A DNA stretch of 64,000 nt, taken from the NCBI GenBank assembly GCA_964502215.1, contig CAZCUN010000012.1, positions 1 to 64,000 on the forward strand, in the 5' to 3' direction. This document shows, in pieces, positions 16,256 through 25,267 of this stretch (position 1 is the stretch's first letter; each line of letters begins with the position of its first letter). The DNA is from JAALLB01 sp964502215. GTDB lineage: Bacteria > Pseudomonadota > Alphaproteobacteria > Rhizobiales > Rhizobiaceae. Under the pieces are notes generated by a model, which was given only the letters and a program-made list of their open reading frames with translations, did no database searches and had not been told where the DNA came from. Made by a program: the position numbers and the translations under genes.

Positions 16256-16882
16256 ATGAATAGACGTGCGTTCACACTTTCACTTTTGTCGACAGCTGCA
16301 CTTGCAAGTTGTTCTTCGATTTCCAGAGATCCAACACGCGAGTTTCGCTCAGACTATAGCGCACGTGTTGATGGTGGCTTTAAACTTCCAGCGATACCGC
16401 TAAAGAAAATGGACAAAGAGTTCTTGCGTCAGGTTGTTGATTATCCAACAAAAGAACGCGTTGGCACTATTGTTGTTGATGTACCTTCTCGCCATCTTTA
16501 TTTGGTGCAGCCTGGCGGCAAAGCCATGCGATATGGCGTAGGTGTTGGGAAGCAGGGTTTTGCTTGGTCAGGTAATGCTAAAATTGGCTGGAAAAGAGAA
16601 TGGCCAACTTGGACACCGCCTGCGCCAATGATTAGACGCAGACCAGAATTGGCTAAATGGCGCAAAGGCATGCCTCCGGGTCTAACCAATCCACTTGGAC
16701 CACGCGCACTTTATCTAACAAAGGGCGGTCGTGATACGCTATATCGTTTACATGGAACGCCGGAATGGTGGTCAATCGGTAAAGCAGTATCTTCAGGCTG
16801 CATTCGTTTGCTAAACCAAGATATCATTGATTTACATGCTCGCGTAAAACCGGGAGCTAAGGTTGTTGTAAAACAAACTTAA
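16256..16882 (+). CDS. L,D-transpeptidase (YkuD) lipoprotein
   Basis: Cross-links peptidoglycan by 3-3 bonds or attaches proteins to it. Catalytic residues are visible in HGTPEWW (H166) and SSGCIR (C182). The N terminus has twin arginines (NRRAFTLS), a hydrophobic core and a lipobox LASC with C19 as lipid anchor, suggesting a Tat-compatible lipoprotein matured by LspA. 208 residues. The ATG at 16256 follows AAGGGCATTAAA. It has its own 170-base upstream region shared with divergent mmcB, and ends at a bidirectional terminator. Confidence 0.93.
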   Translation: MNRRAFTLSLLSTAALASCSSISRDPTREFRSDYSARVDGGFKLPAIPLKKMDKEFLRQVVDYPTKERVGTIVVDVPSRHLYLVQPGGKAMRYGVGVGKQGFAWSGNAKIGWKREWPTWTPPAPMIRRRPELAKWRKGMPPGLTNPLGPRALYLTKGGRDTLYRLHGTPEWWSIGKAVSSGCIRLLNQDIIDLHARVKPGAKVVVKQT

Positions 16883-16901
16883 GTTTTTATAAAATAGAAA
16901 T

Positions 16902-16933
16902 AAAAAAACCCCGCCTCTTGAGCGGGGTTTTTT
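16902..16933. terminator. Bidirectional intrinsic terminator
   Basis: CCCCGC at 16909-16914 pairs with GCGGGG at 16922-16927 over a seven-base loop, flanked by a run of A on the left and T on the right, so it works on both strands. It separates the convergent L,D-transpeptidase and malate synthase genes. Confidence 0.92.
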
Positions 16934-16956
16934 GTATTCAGATTTGAGAATATAGA

Positions 16957-19125
16957 TTATGCATTTGTTGCTTTAAACTCAAGACGCTTTCTATGAAGCA
17001 CTGGCTCTGTATAGCCTGAAGGTTGAACATCCCCTTCAAAGACTAATTCACATGCGGCTTGAAACGCGACTGAGTTATCAAAGTCAGGTGACATGTTGCG
17101 GTAGTGCGGATCACCCTCATTTTGACCATCCACAACACCTGCCATACGTTTTAAAGTTTCAGTAACCTGCTCTTTGTTGGTCACATCATGCTTTAGCCAG
17201 TTTGCAATGTGTTGTGTTGAAATTCGCAATGTTGCGCGGTCTTCCATAAGACCAACATCATTAATATCAGGCACTTTAGAACACCCAACACCATGCTCAA
17301 CCCAGCGAACCATATAACCCAGAATACCTTGGGCATTATTATCAAGTTCATTTTGGATATCTTCTTTTGACCAGTTCGGGCGAATAGCAACTGGAATGGT
17401 CAAAATATCATCAAGGTTTGCACGACCACGGGTTGAGATTTTAGATTGCTCTTCTGCAACATTGACCTGGTGATAATGAGTTGAGTGAAGTGTTGCAGCA
17501 GTTGGTGATGGCACCCAAGCACAATTTGCTCCTGCTTTAGGGTGGCCAATTTTTTGCTCCAACATATCAGCCATCAAATCAGGCATTGCCCACATGCCTT
17601 TACCAATTTGTGCATGGCCTGAAAGTCCGCACTCAAGACCAATATCCACATTCCAATCTTCATAAGCAGAAATCCATGCAGCACCTTTCATATCTGCTTT
17701 ACGCAACATTGGCCCTGCTAGCATAGAGGTATGAATTTCATCGCCAGTGCGATCTAGGAAACCTGTGTTGATGAAAACAACACGTTCTTTTGCAACGCGG
17801 ATACACTCTTTGAGGTTTGCAGTTGTACGGCGCTCTTCATCCATAATACCCATTTTGAGTGTATTAGGTTTCATGCCAAGTGCTTGCTCAACGCGGCCAA
17901 AAATTTCAACCGCAAAGGCAACTTCTTCAGGGCCATGCATTTTTGGTTTTACAATATACATAGAACCTTCGCGTGAATTGCCATTGCGGCCATTTTCGCC
18001 CAAATCATGCAGCGCGATCATGGCTGTCATCATGCAATCCATAATGCCTTCAGGAATTTCTTTACCCCCATCAAAAGTAATCGCAGGGTTTGTCATCAAG
18101 TGACCCACATTACGCACAAGCAACAAAGAGCGACCAGCAAGCGTTACATCTTTACCGCTTGCACTTGAATATTGGCGGTCTTCATTAAGCTTGCGAGTAA
18201 TAGTCTTGCCACCCTTATCAAAGCTTTCTGTTAGATCGCCTTTCATCAGGCCAAGCCAATTTTGGTAAGCAAGTACTTTGTCTTCGCCATCTACGGCAGC
18301 AACGGAATCTTCGCAGTCACAAATGGTAGTAAGAGCAGACTCAAGAATAACATCAGCAATTTTAGCTTTATCAGTAGAGCCAATTGGATGATTGCCATCA
18401 ATGATAATATCCGCATGAAGACCATTACGTTTTACAAGGATAGATGTTGGGTTTTCAGCTTCACCTTTAAAACCAACAAATTGCGCAGGATTAGAAAGCC
18501 CAACAGTCTTACCACCATCAAGTGTTATCTGTAATTCACCATCAACAACGCTAAGCTTTGATGCATTTGCCCAAGAGCCATCCAATGCAACTGATTTATC
18601 AAGGAAGTCCCGCGCCCATGCGATTACTTTATCGCCACGTTTAGGATTGTAAGCCTTGCCTTTTTCTGCGCCACCCTCTTCAGAGATAGCATCTGTGCCA
18701 TAAAGTGCATCGTATAATGAACCCCAGCGCGCATTAGCAGCATTAAGCGCATAACGCGCATTCATAATCGGAACAACAAGTTGAGGGCCTGCAATCATGG
18801 CAATCTCAGGATCAACATTAGAAGTGTCTACGGAAAACTTTCCACCCTCAGGAACAAGATAGCCGATGTCAGTCAGAAACTTTTTATAATCTTCAAGATT
18901 ATAGTTGGTGCTATTTTCTTTGTAATAGTCATCAATTTTTGATTGCAGGTCACCCCGCTTTTGTAACAAGGCAGCATTCGTAGGTGCTAGATCTGTTACA
19001 AGTGTTTCTAGATCCGCCCAAAACTTTTCTTTACTGATGCCAGTGCCGGGTAAAGCCTGATCATTTACAAAGTTGTAAAGATCACTATCAACATCCAGTT
19101 TTCCAATGTTAGTGCGTTCAGACAT
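16957..19125 (-). CDS. glcB: GlcB, malate synthase G
   Basis: Condenses glyoxylate with acetyl-CoA to malate, closing the glyoxylate shunt. At 722 residues it is the large monomeric isoform G. Landmarks are TTICDCEDSVAAVD near the first third, MMTAMIALHDLG, KPKMHGPEEVAFA, the active-site arginine stretch KMGIMDEERRTTANL, and the C-terminal catalytic domain with TLRISTQHIANWL. AGGAGAG precedes the ATG. It is a single-gene unit; no isocitrate lyase lies in the window. Confidence 0.98.
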   Translation of the reverse strand: MSERTNIGKLDVDSDLYNFVNDQALPGTGISKEKFWADLETLVTDLAPTNAALLQKRGDLQSKIDDYYKENSTNYNLEDYKKFLTDIGYLVPEGGKFSVDTSNVDPEIAMIAGPQLVVPIMNARYALNAANARWGSLYDALYGTDAISEEGGAEKGKAYNPKRGDKVIAWARDFLDKSVALDGSWANASKLSVVDGELQITLDGGKTVGLSNPAQFVGFKGEAENPTSILVKRNGLHADIIIDGNHPIGSTDKAKIADVILESALTTICDCEDSVAAVDGEDKVLAYQNWLGLMKGDLTESFDKGGKTITRKLNEDRQYSSASGKDVTLAGRSLLLVRNVGHLMTNPAITFDGGKEIPEGIMDCMMTAMIALHDLGENGRNGNSREGSMYIVKPKMHGPEEVAFAVEIFGRVEQALGMKPNTLKMGIMDEERRTTANLKECIRVAKERVVFINTGFLDRTGDEIHTSMLAGPMLRKADMKGAAWISAYEDWNVDIGLECGLSGHAQIGKGMWAMPDLMADMLEQKIGHPKAGANCAWVPSPTAATLHSTHYHQVNVAEEQSKISTRGRANLDDILTIPVAIRPNWSKEDIQNELDNNAQGILGYMVRWVEHGVGCSKVPDINDVGLMEDRATLRISTQHIANWLKHDVTNKEQVTETLKRMAGVVDGQNEGDPHYRNMSPDFDNSVAFQAACELVFEGDVQPSGYTEPVLHRKRLEFKATNA

Positions 19126-19236
19126 AATACTCTCCTGATATTTAAAATAATTGCCCCATGGCTATCAAAACCACCGGTATTGTCAATTTCGAGTAAATAA
19201 GAAACATTATTTCCAAAAAGGAAATAATATCAAATA

Positions 19237-19264
19237 TTGAACCGCGCACCTGCAATACCCATAT
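19237..19264 (+). promoter_or_regulatory. RpoH-type heat-shock promoter of hsp20
   Basis: TTGAA at 19237-19241, a 15-base spacer, then ACCCATAT at 19257-19264 resembles the enterobacterial sigma-32 form. Predicted transcription starts near 19271, leaving a short leader before hsp20 with no room for a ROSE thermometer. Confidence 0.55.
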
Positions 19265-19294
19265 GTTCTATGAGACGGATGTTAGGAAAATCTC

Positions 19295-19738
19295 ATGTCA
19301 CGTATAGCAGGGTTTTCGAGCCCATTATTACTGGGTTATGATGAATTGGAACGTGTGCTTGCGCGCGCAACCAAAAGCGCTAACGATGGCTATCCGCCCT
19401 ATAATATTGAGCGCCTTCAAACACAACCAGGAGAAAAAGGCGACCTATTACGAATTACGATTGCGGTCGCTGGTTTTCGCGATGATGAGCTTGATATTAG
19501 CATTGAAGAAAACCAACTTACAGTTTCTGGGAAACAAATTGACGATAAAGAACGTATCTTTTTGCATAGAGGCATTGCAGCAAGGCAGTTTCAACGCGCA
19601 TTTGTGCTGGCAGAAGGCATAGAAGTTAGCGGTGCAAATTTAGAAAACGGACTTTTAGAGATTGATCTTATTCGAATTCAACCAGAGCGCATAATACGAA
19701 AAATATCAATAAAATCGAATAAGCAGACAAAGGATTAA
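19295..19738 (+). CDS. Hsp20 (IbpA-like) small heat-shock protein
   Basis: Holdase chaperone that binds denaturing proteins and hands them to DnaK. 147 residues: an N-terminal IbpA-type arm SRIAGFSSPLLLGYDELERVL, the alpha-crystallin core with ITIAVAGFRDDELDISIEENQLTVSGKQ, and a C-terminal tail where ENGLLEIDLIR is the family motif and the usual I-x-I end is not clear. It sits downstream of an RpoH-type promoter and four bases before a DUF1150 gene, a pair common in alphaproteobacteria. Confidence 0.93.
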   Translation: MSRIAGFSSPLLLGYDELERVLARATKSANDGYPPYNIERLQTQPGEKGDLLRITIAVAGFRDDELDISIEENQLTVSGKQIDDKERIFLHRGIAARQFQRAFVLAEGIEVSGANLENGLLEIDLIRIQPERIIRKISIKSNKQTKD

Positions 19739-19742
19739 ATTC

Positions 19743-20000
19743 ATGTTCCATGACCATAAATCAGATATTTATAATGTTGAGGATTTGGCACAAATGGGTT
19801 CTGATGTCATTGCTTATATGCGTGAGATGACAAGTGAAGAAATTTCAGAGGCTTTTCCAAAAACCCCCGAGCTAGAAGAAAATCAAACTTATTGGGCTTT
19901 GTTTAGCGCAGACGGCGCGCCACTCATGTTGGCCACTGAGCGCGCCGATATTACATCTTCTGCATTTCATAATAATCTAAAAACAGTTTTGCTGAATTAA
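19743..20000 (+). CDS. DUF1150 family protein
   Basis: Small acidic cytosolic protein of 85 residues with unknown function. The family signature is the central NQTYWALFSADGAPLMLATER stretch after EDLAQMGSDVIAYMRE. Its pairing with hsp20, four bases upstream, suggests a heat-shock-linked role, perhaps as a partner of the chaperone; this is inference from recurring context. Its stop shares TTAA with the stop of convergent hpf, without a terminator. Confidence 0.87.
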   Translation: MFHDHKSDIYNVEDLAQMGSDVIAYMREMTSEEISEAFPKTPELEENQTYWALFSADGAPLMLATERADITSSAFHNNLKTVLLN

Positions 20001-20557
20001 GCAGGGTCCACCCACCCAATGTTTCCATCTTCGCGACGGTATACTACATTGGTTTTCCCATTGCCTGCATTAGTGAAGACAACAACTGGATTATCAATCA
20101 AGTCTAACTTCATTACAGCAGCAGCAACGCTTGATGTTTCGATGCTAGTCAATGATTCTGCAATAATCACTGGGTTGTATTCCTCAGGCATTTCTTCTTC
20201 TGAGGCTGGGGCTTCAACGATTGCATATGCTGCTTGTGCACGTGCTAATTTATCAGCATTACCATGGTGATCTTTGAGACGTCGTTTATAACGTCTTAAG
20301 CGTTTTTCAATTTTATCGGCGGCGGCTTCAAAAGCTGCAGTTGCATCAATCTCATTAGCAGTGCCTTGTAAATCAGCGCTACTGTCTAGGTGAATGATAC
20401 ATTCACAAGCAAAACGATTACCTTGTTTTTCAAGCGTGACATGACCGCGATAACCACCGGGAAAATATTTTGTAACAGCCTCATCAAGTCTGTCATTGAT
20501 ACGCGCAGTAAGCGTATCCCCAATGTTCATGTGTTTGCCTGAAATTTGTAAGCTCAT
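19997..20557 (-). CDS. hpf: Long-form ribosome hibernation promoting factor HPF
   Basis: Binds the 30S decoding site in stationary phase and promotes 100S ribosome dimers. The N-terminal S30AE domain (ISGKHMNIGDTLTARINDRL, FECIIHLDSS-like strands) covers residues 1-105; the C-terminal dimerisation domain begins about residue 130 and ends VVYRREDGNIGWVDP, the long-form signature. 186 residues. GGAGA precedes the ATG. It is 97 bases downstream of rpoN, as in many proteobacteria, but ptsN, its usual next neighbour, is missing here. Confidence 0.95.
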   Translation of the reverse strand: MSLQISGKHMNIGDTLTARINDRLDEAVTKYFPGGYRGHVTLEKQGNRFACECIIHLDSSADLQGTANEIDATAAFEAAADKIEKRLRRYKRRLKDHHGNADKLARAQAAYAIVEAPASEEEMPEEYNPVIIAESLTSIETSSVAAAVMKLDLIDNPVVVFTNAGNGKTNVVYRREDGNIGWVDPA

Positions 20558-20654
20558 TTTGCATCTCCATTTTTATTTTCGCTACGATACAAGGGTAGCG
20601 CGGAGAGGCATTAGATGGCAATTCCAAAACGTAAATATATATTTTGATGCTTAA

Positions 20655-22166
20655 CTATGCTTGTTGACGTTTTTCGCGGCGGCGTTGAACAGAGGAAGGA
20701 ATACGCATTGCTTCGCGATATTTTGCAACCGTGCGCCTAGCTATTTCAATGCCTGTTTCTTGCAAACGCAGTACGATTTGGTCATCAGACATGACTTTAA
20801 CAGGGTTTTCAGCATCCACCATTTGTTTGATAATATGTTTCACACTTTGCGACGCATGGCCTTCATCCCCGTCACTGGCTGCAATTGAAGATGAGAAAAA
20901 ATACTTAAGTTCAAAGATACCTTGATCACACATCAGGAATTTATTTGAAGTGACACGACTAATGGTTGATTCGTGCATTTTAATCGCCTCTGCAACCGTC
21001 TTAAGATTAAGCGGGCGTAAATGCTCAATCCCTTCTGCAAAAAACATATCTTGTTGTTTAACAATCTCAGTTGCAACCTTAAGAATAGTTTGAGCGCGTT
21101 GGTCTAAACTCTTTGTAAGCCAACTTGCATTGCCCATACAATCAGCAATAAATTCTTTGCCTTCAGGTGTTTTAACTGAAGCTGTTAATTCTGTATGATA
21201 GCTATGGTTTACCAAAACTTTTGGGAGCGTTTCTGGGTTTAGATCAATTGACCAACTACCATCCGTTTTTTGTTTAATAAGAACATCAGGCAAAACATTT
21301 TCTGAAAGAACCGGCTCATATTTTGCCGCAGGGCGAGGATCAAGTTCTTTAATCTCACGGATCATATCATTGAAATCTTCGCGGCTTACTTCACAAACTT
21401 TCATGAGTTTTTCAAACTCACGTTTGGCAAGAAGCGGCAGGTTTTCAATAAGTTTTTCCATCGCAGGATCGAAGCGATTTTTCTCGCGTAATTGAATAGC
21501 CAAACATTCATACAAATTACGTGCACCAATTCCAGTTGGCTCTAATGTTTGAAATTTTTTCAAAACCTCTTCTGCCTGCAACGGAGAGGCACCATTGAGT
21601 TTAGCAATCTCTTTGAGGTCTTCTTGAAAATAACCATCTTCTGTAAGCGCATGCGCAATATGGGTAGCAATTTCGCGTTCTTTTTGATTGCTAAAAGTCA
21701 GCATAATTTGCTCACCTATATGCTGAGTAAGACTTAGCGTTGCGCCAACGCTTGCAAGAAAATCTGCATTTTCAACATTACTAGAAGAAGTGCTATTTGA
21801 AGAAGGGCTGCTCAGGCTTGCAGTACTTTCTGAATTTTCTGTATTCGCCTTTTCTGCGCCTGCAATACCTTCATCATAAACATTTTCAAAAGATGCATCT
21901 AAGTCATTGGCTTTTTCGCCAGCATCAAGTTTCATCTCACTAGAGATACTCTCATCCTTAGTTTTGTTTGCTTCAGGCTCGAGATCATTTGAGATACTGC
22001 GATTTTCATTCTCTAGTTCAAGCAGAGGGTTTTTCTCAATTTCATCTTGAACAAATTCTGATAATTCAATGTGACTATATTGAAGAAGTTTAATCGATTG
22101 TGCCAGCTGTGGCGTCATCACCAAGGACTGGGATTGCTTTTGTTGTAAACGTGCCGTTAGCGCCAT
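20655..22166 (-). CDS. rpoN: RpoN, sigma-54
   Basis: Alternative sigma factor for nitrogen, transport and motility genes; needs AAA+ activators. 503 residues: region I Gln/Leu-rich activator-responsive segment QQKQSQSLVMTPQLAQSIKLLQ, acidic region II (about 60-145, rich in Asn/Ser), core-binding domain, helix-turn-helix LKTVAEAIKMHESTISRVTSNK, and the RpoN box ARRTVAKYRE at 476-485. AGGAAA precedes the ATG. It follows lptB by about 75 bases; the lptC-lptA-lptB-rpoN-hpf order is conserved. Confidence 0.98.
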   Translation of the reverse strand: MALTARLQQKQSQSLVMTPQLAQSIKLLQYSHIELSEFVQDEIEKNPLLELENENRSISNDLEPEANKTKDESISSEMKLDAGEKANDLDASFENVYDEGIAGAEKANTENSESTASLSSPSSNSTSSSNVENADFLASVGATLSLTQHIGEQIMLTFSNQKEREIATHIAHALTEDGYFQEDLKEIAKLNGASPLQAEEVLKKFQTLEPTGIGARNLYECLAIQLREKNRFDPAMEKLIENLPLLAKREFEKLMKVCEVSREDFNDMIREIKELDPRPAAKYEPVLSENVLPDVLIKQKTDGSWSIDLNPETLPKVLVNHSYHTELTASVKTPEGKEFIADCMGNASWLTKSLDQRAQTILKVATEIVKQQDMFFAEGIEHLRPLNLKTVAEAIKMHESTISRVTSNKFLMCDQGIFELKYFFSSSIAASDGDEGHASQSVKHIIKQMVDAENPVKVMSDDQIVLRLQETGIEIARRTVAKYREAMRIPSSVQRRREKRQQA

Positions 22167-22242
22167 TTTATTTCCTACCTGTCACCGAAGAGCTCTTGTT
22201 AATTGGCTCTTTTCCTACAGTGAAAATAACACAAACACCTTC

Positions 22243-23136
22243 CTAAAGAGTAAATTGCTCCCCAAGGTAAAGACGACGCACATCAGCATTTTGGACAATT
22301 TCATTTGGGCTACCATGCGTCAAAACATTGCCTGCATGGATGATATAAGCGCGGTCAATAAGTCCAAGCGTTTCACGTACGTTGTGATCTGTAATCAGAA
22401 CCCCAATCCCGCGTTGTGTCAGATGGCGAACTAAATCTTGAATGTCACCAACCGCAATAGGATCAACACCAGCAAAAGGTTCATCCAAAAGCATGAAGGT
22501 TGGACGAGTTGCCAGGGCACGAGCAATTTCACAACGTCTTCGCTCACCACCAGAAAGCGCAATCGAAGGAGACTTTCTAAGGTGCTTGATTGAAAATTCA
22601 TCAAGTAAGGCGTCTAATTGACGTTCACGCTCTTTTCGGTTGGGTTCAACAACCTCAAGCACAGCACGAATATTATTTTCAACACTTAAGCCTCTGAAAA
22701 TACTAGCTTCTTGGGGTAAATATCCAATACCAAGACGCGCTCTACGATACATAGGCGTCTTTGTAATATCATGCCCATTAAGCTCAATTTTACCTGCGTC
22801 AGCCTGCACAAGACCGGTAATCATATAAAAACTTGTCGTCTTACCAGCGCCATTTGGACCAAGCAATCCAACCGCTTCACCACGCCTGACGCCAAGGGTG
22901 ACATTCTCAACAACCTTGCGTCCTTTATAGCTTTTTTGAATACCAGAAACACTCAAAACCCCTTCTCGAGATCTTGGTTGACGGCTAGGTTGAGAGCTTT
23001 GTTGGATTGTAGCAGGTGCTGCAATGGTAATTTCTGGCGCATTATTTTCACTCCCTTCAAGGGGAGCATCCGCCCAATTTACTTTGCGTGCTTTTGGCTT
23101 TTTTACCAAGCCAGATATGTTTTTGAGAAAACCCAA
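22243..23136 (-). CDS. lptB: LptB, LPS export ABC transporter ATPase
   Basis: Powers the LptB2FGC machine that extracts lipopolysaccharide from the inner membrane. Walker A GPNGAGKT at 93-100, signature LSGGERRRCEIARAL, Walker B FMLLDEPFAGVDP, and H-loop ITDHNVRE are all intact. Compared with the about 240-residue E. coli protein it carries an N-terminal extension of about 58 residues, low in complexity (Pro, Ser, Gln), probably disordered; similar extensions occur in rhizobia. lptA lies 89 bases upstream and rpoN downstream. Confidence 0.96.
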   Translation of the reverse strand: MGFLKNISGLVKKPKARKVNWADAPLEGSENNAPEITIAAPATIQQSSQPSRQPRSREGVLSVSGIQKSYKGRKVVENVTLGVRRGEAVGLLGPNGAGKTTSFYMITGLVQADAGKIELNGHDITKTPMYRRARLGIGYLPQEASIFRGLSVENNIRAVLEVVEPNRKERERQLDALLDEFSIKHLRKSPSIALSGGERRRCEIARALATRPTFMLLDEPFAGVDPIAVGDIQDLVRHLTQRGIGVLITDHNVRETLGLIDRAYIIHAGNVLTHGSPNEIVQNADVRRLYLGEQFTL

Positions 23137-23225
23137 AGTGAAATTTCCAGTATACGATTTGTTAGCTATAATTACATGAATTTAAGGATTTTGTCGTTAT
23201 TCATTCAAGTTTGGCATGTGGAAAA

Positions 23226-23783
23226 TTAATTGCGCGATTTTGGTGTTAGAAGAATTTTCACGCGGCCACCAGAACTGCCAGACGATGAACCACAAGGTGT
23301 AATTTTGGACACATTAGTTTTTAAATTAACAGTTACCTTACAAGCAGAAAGCACATTGCCTGTTTGGCTAACAACAACATTGCCTGTCATTAAAACAGTT
23401 TCATTGATCATATTAATAGTCGCTTTATCTGCAGAAACTTTATTTTCGCCTGCGCGCACCGCAACTTTACCAGCCGCTTCAATTTGGCGAATCCCACTTT
23501 TAGTTTTGCCTTTTTCATTAGCACGTTCATAAAATACTTTAATGCGCGTTGCCCGCATTAAAGTTTTGCCCTGAACAACGCTTACATTACCCGTTAAGAG
23601 CGCTGTATTTTGATCATCAATGATTTCAAGTTTATCTGCTTCAATTTGGATCGGATCATTATTATTACCAATACCCTTAAAGGCACCACCAGCAGATTGG
23701 GCAAAGCCAGTATTTGCAGTTAAAATAACAAAGGTAAAAGCGATCAGCGCATGGCTAATTATCTTATTAATTTTGGTCATCAT
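23226..23783 (-). CDS. lptA: LptA, periplasmic LPS transport protein
   Basis: OstA-fold periplasmic bridge protein that carries LPS from LptC to LptD. 185 residues: signal peptide in the first 28 (HALIAFTFVILTANTGFAQS, cleavage after FAQ or nearby), then beta-jellyroll repeats from DPIQIEADKLEIIDDQNTALLTGNVSVVQG. The C terminus ends in a Ser/Gly-rich, basic tail. Its start lies inside lptC (17-base overlap), indicating translational coupling. Confidence 0.93.
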   Translation of the reverse strand: MMTKINKIISHALIAFTFVILTANTGFAQSAGGAFKGIGNNNDPIQIEADKLEIIDDQNTALLTGNVSVVQGKTLMRATRIKVFYERANEKGKTKSGIRQIEAAGKVAVRAGENKVSADKATINMINETVLMTGNVVVSQTGNVLSACKVTVNLKTNVSKITPCGSSSGSSGGRVKILLTPKSRN

Positions 23784-24534
23784 CTGGATTTGCTTTCTTT
23801 AGTTCATCTGGTCTGAGCGTCATTCTCACGCTACCTTCAAAAATTAGCTTATTGCCACCATCTTCAACCATCATTGCATCTGATGTAATATCGGCTTGTG
23901 GGCTTTTAGCATCAATCGGGTTGTTGGTATGCATAATTGAATTGCCAATATCAACGCTTGCATCTTGTAGCTTAAGCACCATACCGTTTGAGGTCACGAG
24001 GTTTACTGTCTTTGTCAGTTCAAGCGTTTTAGCATCTGCATCATAAACACCATTGCCAGCAGTAATCGTTGCTGTGATTTTATCGGTCATAGGTAGTTCT
24101 GCATTAATCTCTTCAAGCTCAACCTGATTAGGATTATTGGCATCTTGTACAGCTCTTGTTGCAGTCAAATTATAGGGGCGTTTTTCTTTATCAAAGCCAC
24201 TCAGCTCAGGGTTTTCCATCACCAGTTTTCCATCACTAAGATTGATGCTTTCAACAGCGACCTCAGGCACATTTGCTGATTTGATTACAAGTGTGCCAGC
24301 AATGATTAATATCACAAGCAGACCAAAAACAGGAAAAGCCATTTTCCAGAACTTAACTTTAGTAGAGTGCCTCAGGGCGGCATTATATTCAGTTTCACGA
24401 TTATCAGTAGAAATAAAATCAAGATTAGAAGACGCAGGCATCTGTCGAGCCTGCGGCGCAGCGGGATTAACGCCAGCACTTTGAGGCACGTACTGCCCCT
24501 GTGTCAGGTTTTGATTTTGAAACTGGTTACTCAA
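23767..24534 (-). CDS. lptC: LptC, LPS export protein
   Basis: Bitopic inner-membrane protein linking LptBFG to LptA. 255 residues: a cytosolic Gln/Pro-rich head of about 65 residues, one membrane helix (FPVFGLLVILIIAGTLVIKS), then the periplasmic LptC/YrbK fold (MENPELSGFDKEKRPYNLTATRA, ITAGNGVYDADAKTLELTKTV). The long cytosolic head is larger than in E. coli (191 residues), which is normal for rhizobia. It heads the lptC-lptA-lptB-rpoN-hpf string. Confidence 0.9.
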   Translation of the reverse strand: MSNQFQNQNLTQGQYVPQSAGVNPAAPQARQMPASSNLDFISTDNRETEYNAALRHSTKVKFWKMAFPVFGLLVILIIAGTLVIKSANVPEVAVESINLSDGKLVMENPELSGFDKEKRPYNLTATRAVQDANNPNQVELEEINAELPMTDKITATITAGNGVYDADAKTLELTKTVNLVTSNGMVLKLQDASVDIGNSIMHTNNPIDAKSPQADITSDAMMVEDGGNKLIFEGSVRMTLRPDELKKANPDDDQN

Positions 24535-24604
24535 GAAACATGCCTCACCTTATCTTGCAATATATTACAACAGCTTCATGGTCATAATAGGGCTTTGTTA
24601 AAGC

Positions 24605-25219
24605 TTAACTATGAGCAAATATGTCTGTTTCTGGCCAACCTGCTAAATCAAGGCGGCAGCGTGTAGGTAAGAAATTGAAGCATTCTTTTGCAAGCGCGCT
24701 TCGCCCTTCACGTTCTAGGCGTTTTTCAAGATGAGCCATCAACTCATGTAAGTGAAGAACATCAGAAGCAGCATATTCCAACTGTGCTTGGCTCAATGTT
24801 TCTGCTGCCCAATCAGAACTTTGTTGTTGTTTTGAAATATCAACACCAATAAATTCACGTACAATGTCTTTTAGCCCATGACGGTCTGTATAAGTGCGCG
24901 TCAGTTTTGAAGCAATTTTTGTGCAATACACATTATTAGTAGAAATCCCTAAGCCATGTTCAAGCACTGCAACATCAAAACGGCCGAAGTGAAAAATTAT
25001 GGTTCTCTTTGGGTCTTCCATCAAAGCTTTAAGGTTTGGTGCTTCGGTTTGACCTTTAGCAATTTGCACTACGTCAGCAGTGCCATCACCAGGTGAAAGC
25101 TGCACAACGCATAATCTGTCACGTAAGGGGTTTAATCCTAAGGTTTCTGTATCGACTGCAATCGAGTCGTGGTAATTATCCAAATTGGGTAGATCGCCTT
25201 TATGAAAACGGATTGTCAC
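24605..25219 (-). CDS. rnd: Ribonuclease D-type 3'-5' exonuclease
   Basis: DEDD exonuclease, presumably for tRNA or small RNA 3' trimming. Catalytic residues are in VDTETLGLNPLRDRL (Exo I), FHFGRFDVAVLEHGLG (Exo II) and YAASDVLHLHEL (Exo III). At 204 residues it is the short form with only the nuclease domain and no HRDC domains, typical for rhizobia. The start is GTG at 25219 with AAGGGGAAA upstream. It precedes lptC on the same strand with a 70-base gap. Confidence 0.9.
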   Translation of the reverse strand: MTIRFHKGDLPNLDNYHDSIAVDTETLGLNPLRDRLCVVQLSPGDGTADVVQIAKGQTEAPNLKALMEDPKRTIIFHFGRFDVAVLEHGLGISTNNVYCTKIASKLTRTYTDRHGLKDIVREFIGVDISKQQQSSDWAAETLSQAQLEYAASDVLHLHELMAHLEKRLEREGRSALAKECFNFLPTRCRLDLAGWPETDIFAHS

Positions 25220-25267
25220 CGTGTTTCCCCTTTATCATTGTTATTTTTTTCTTATAGCCTGAATAGC

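Noticed and set aside
20580..20600. CGCTAC/GTAGCG hairpin between rpoN and hpf
   Set aside because: Six-base stem without a U tract in the direction of transcription; could be chance.
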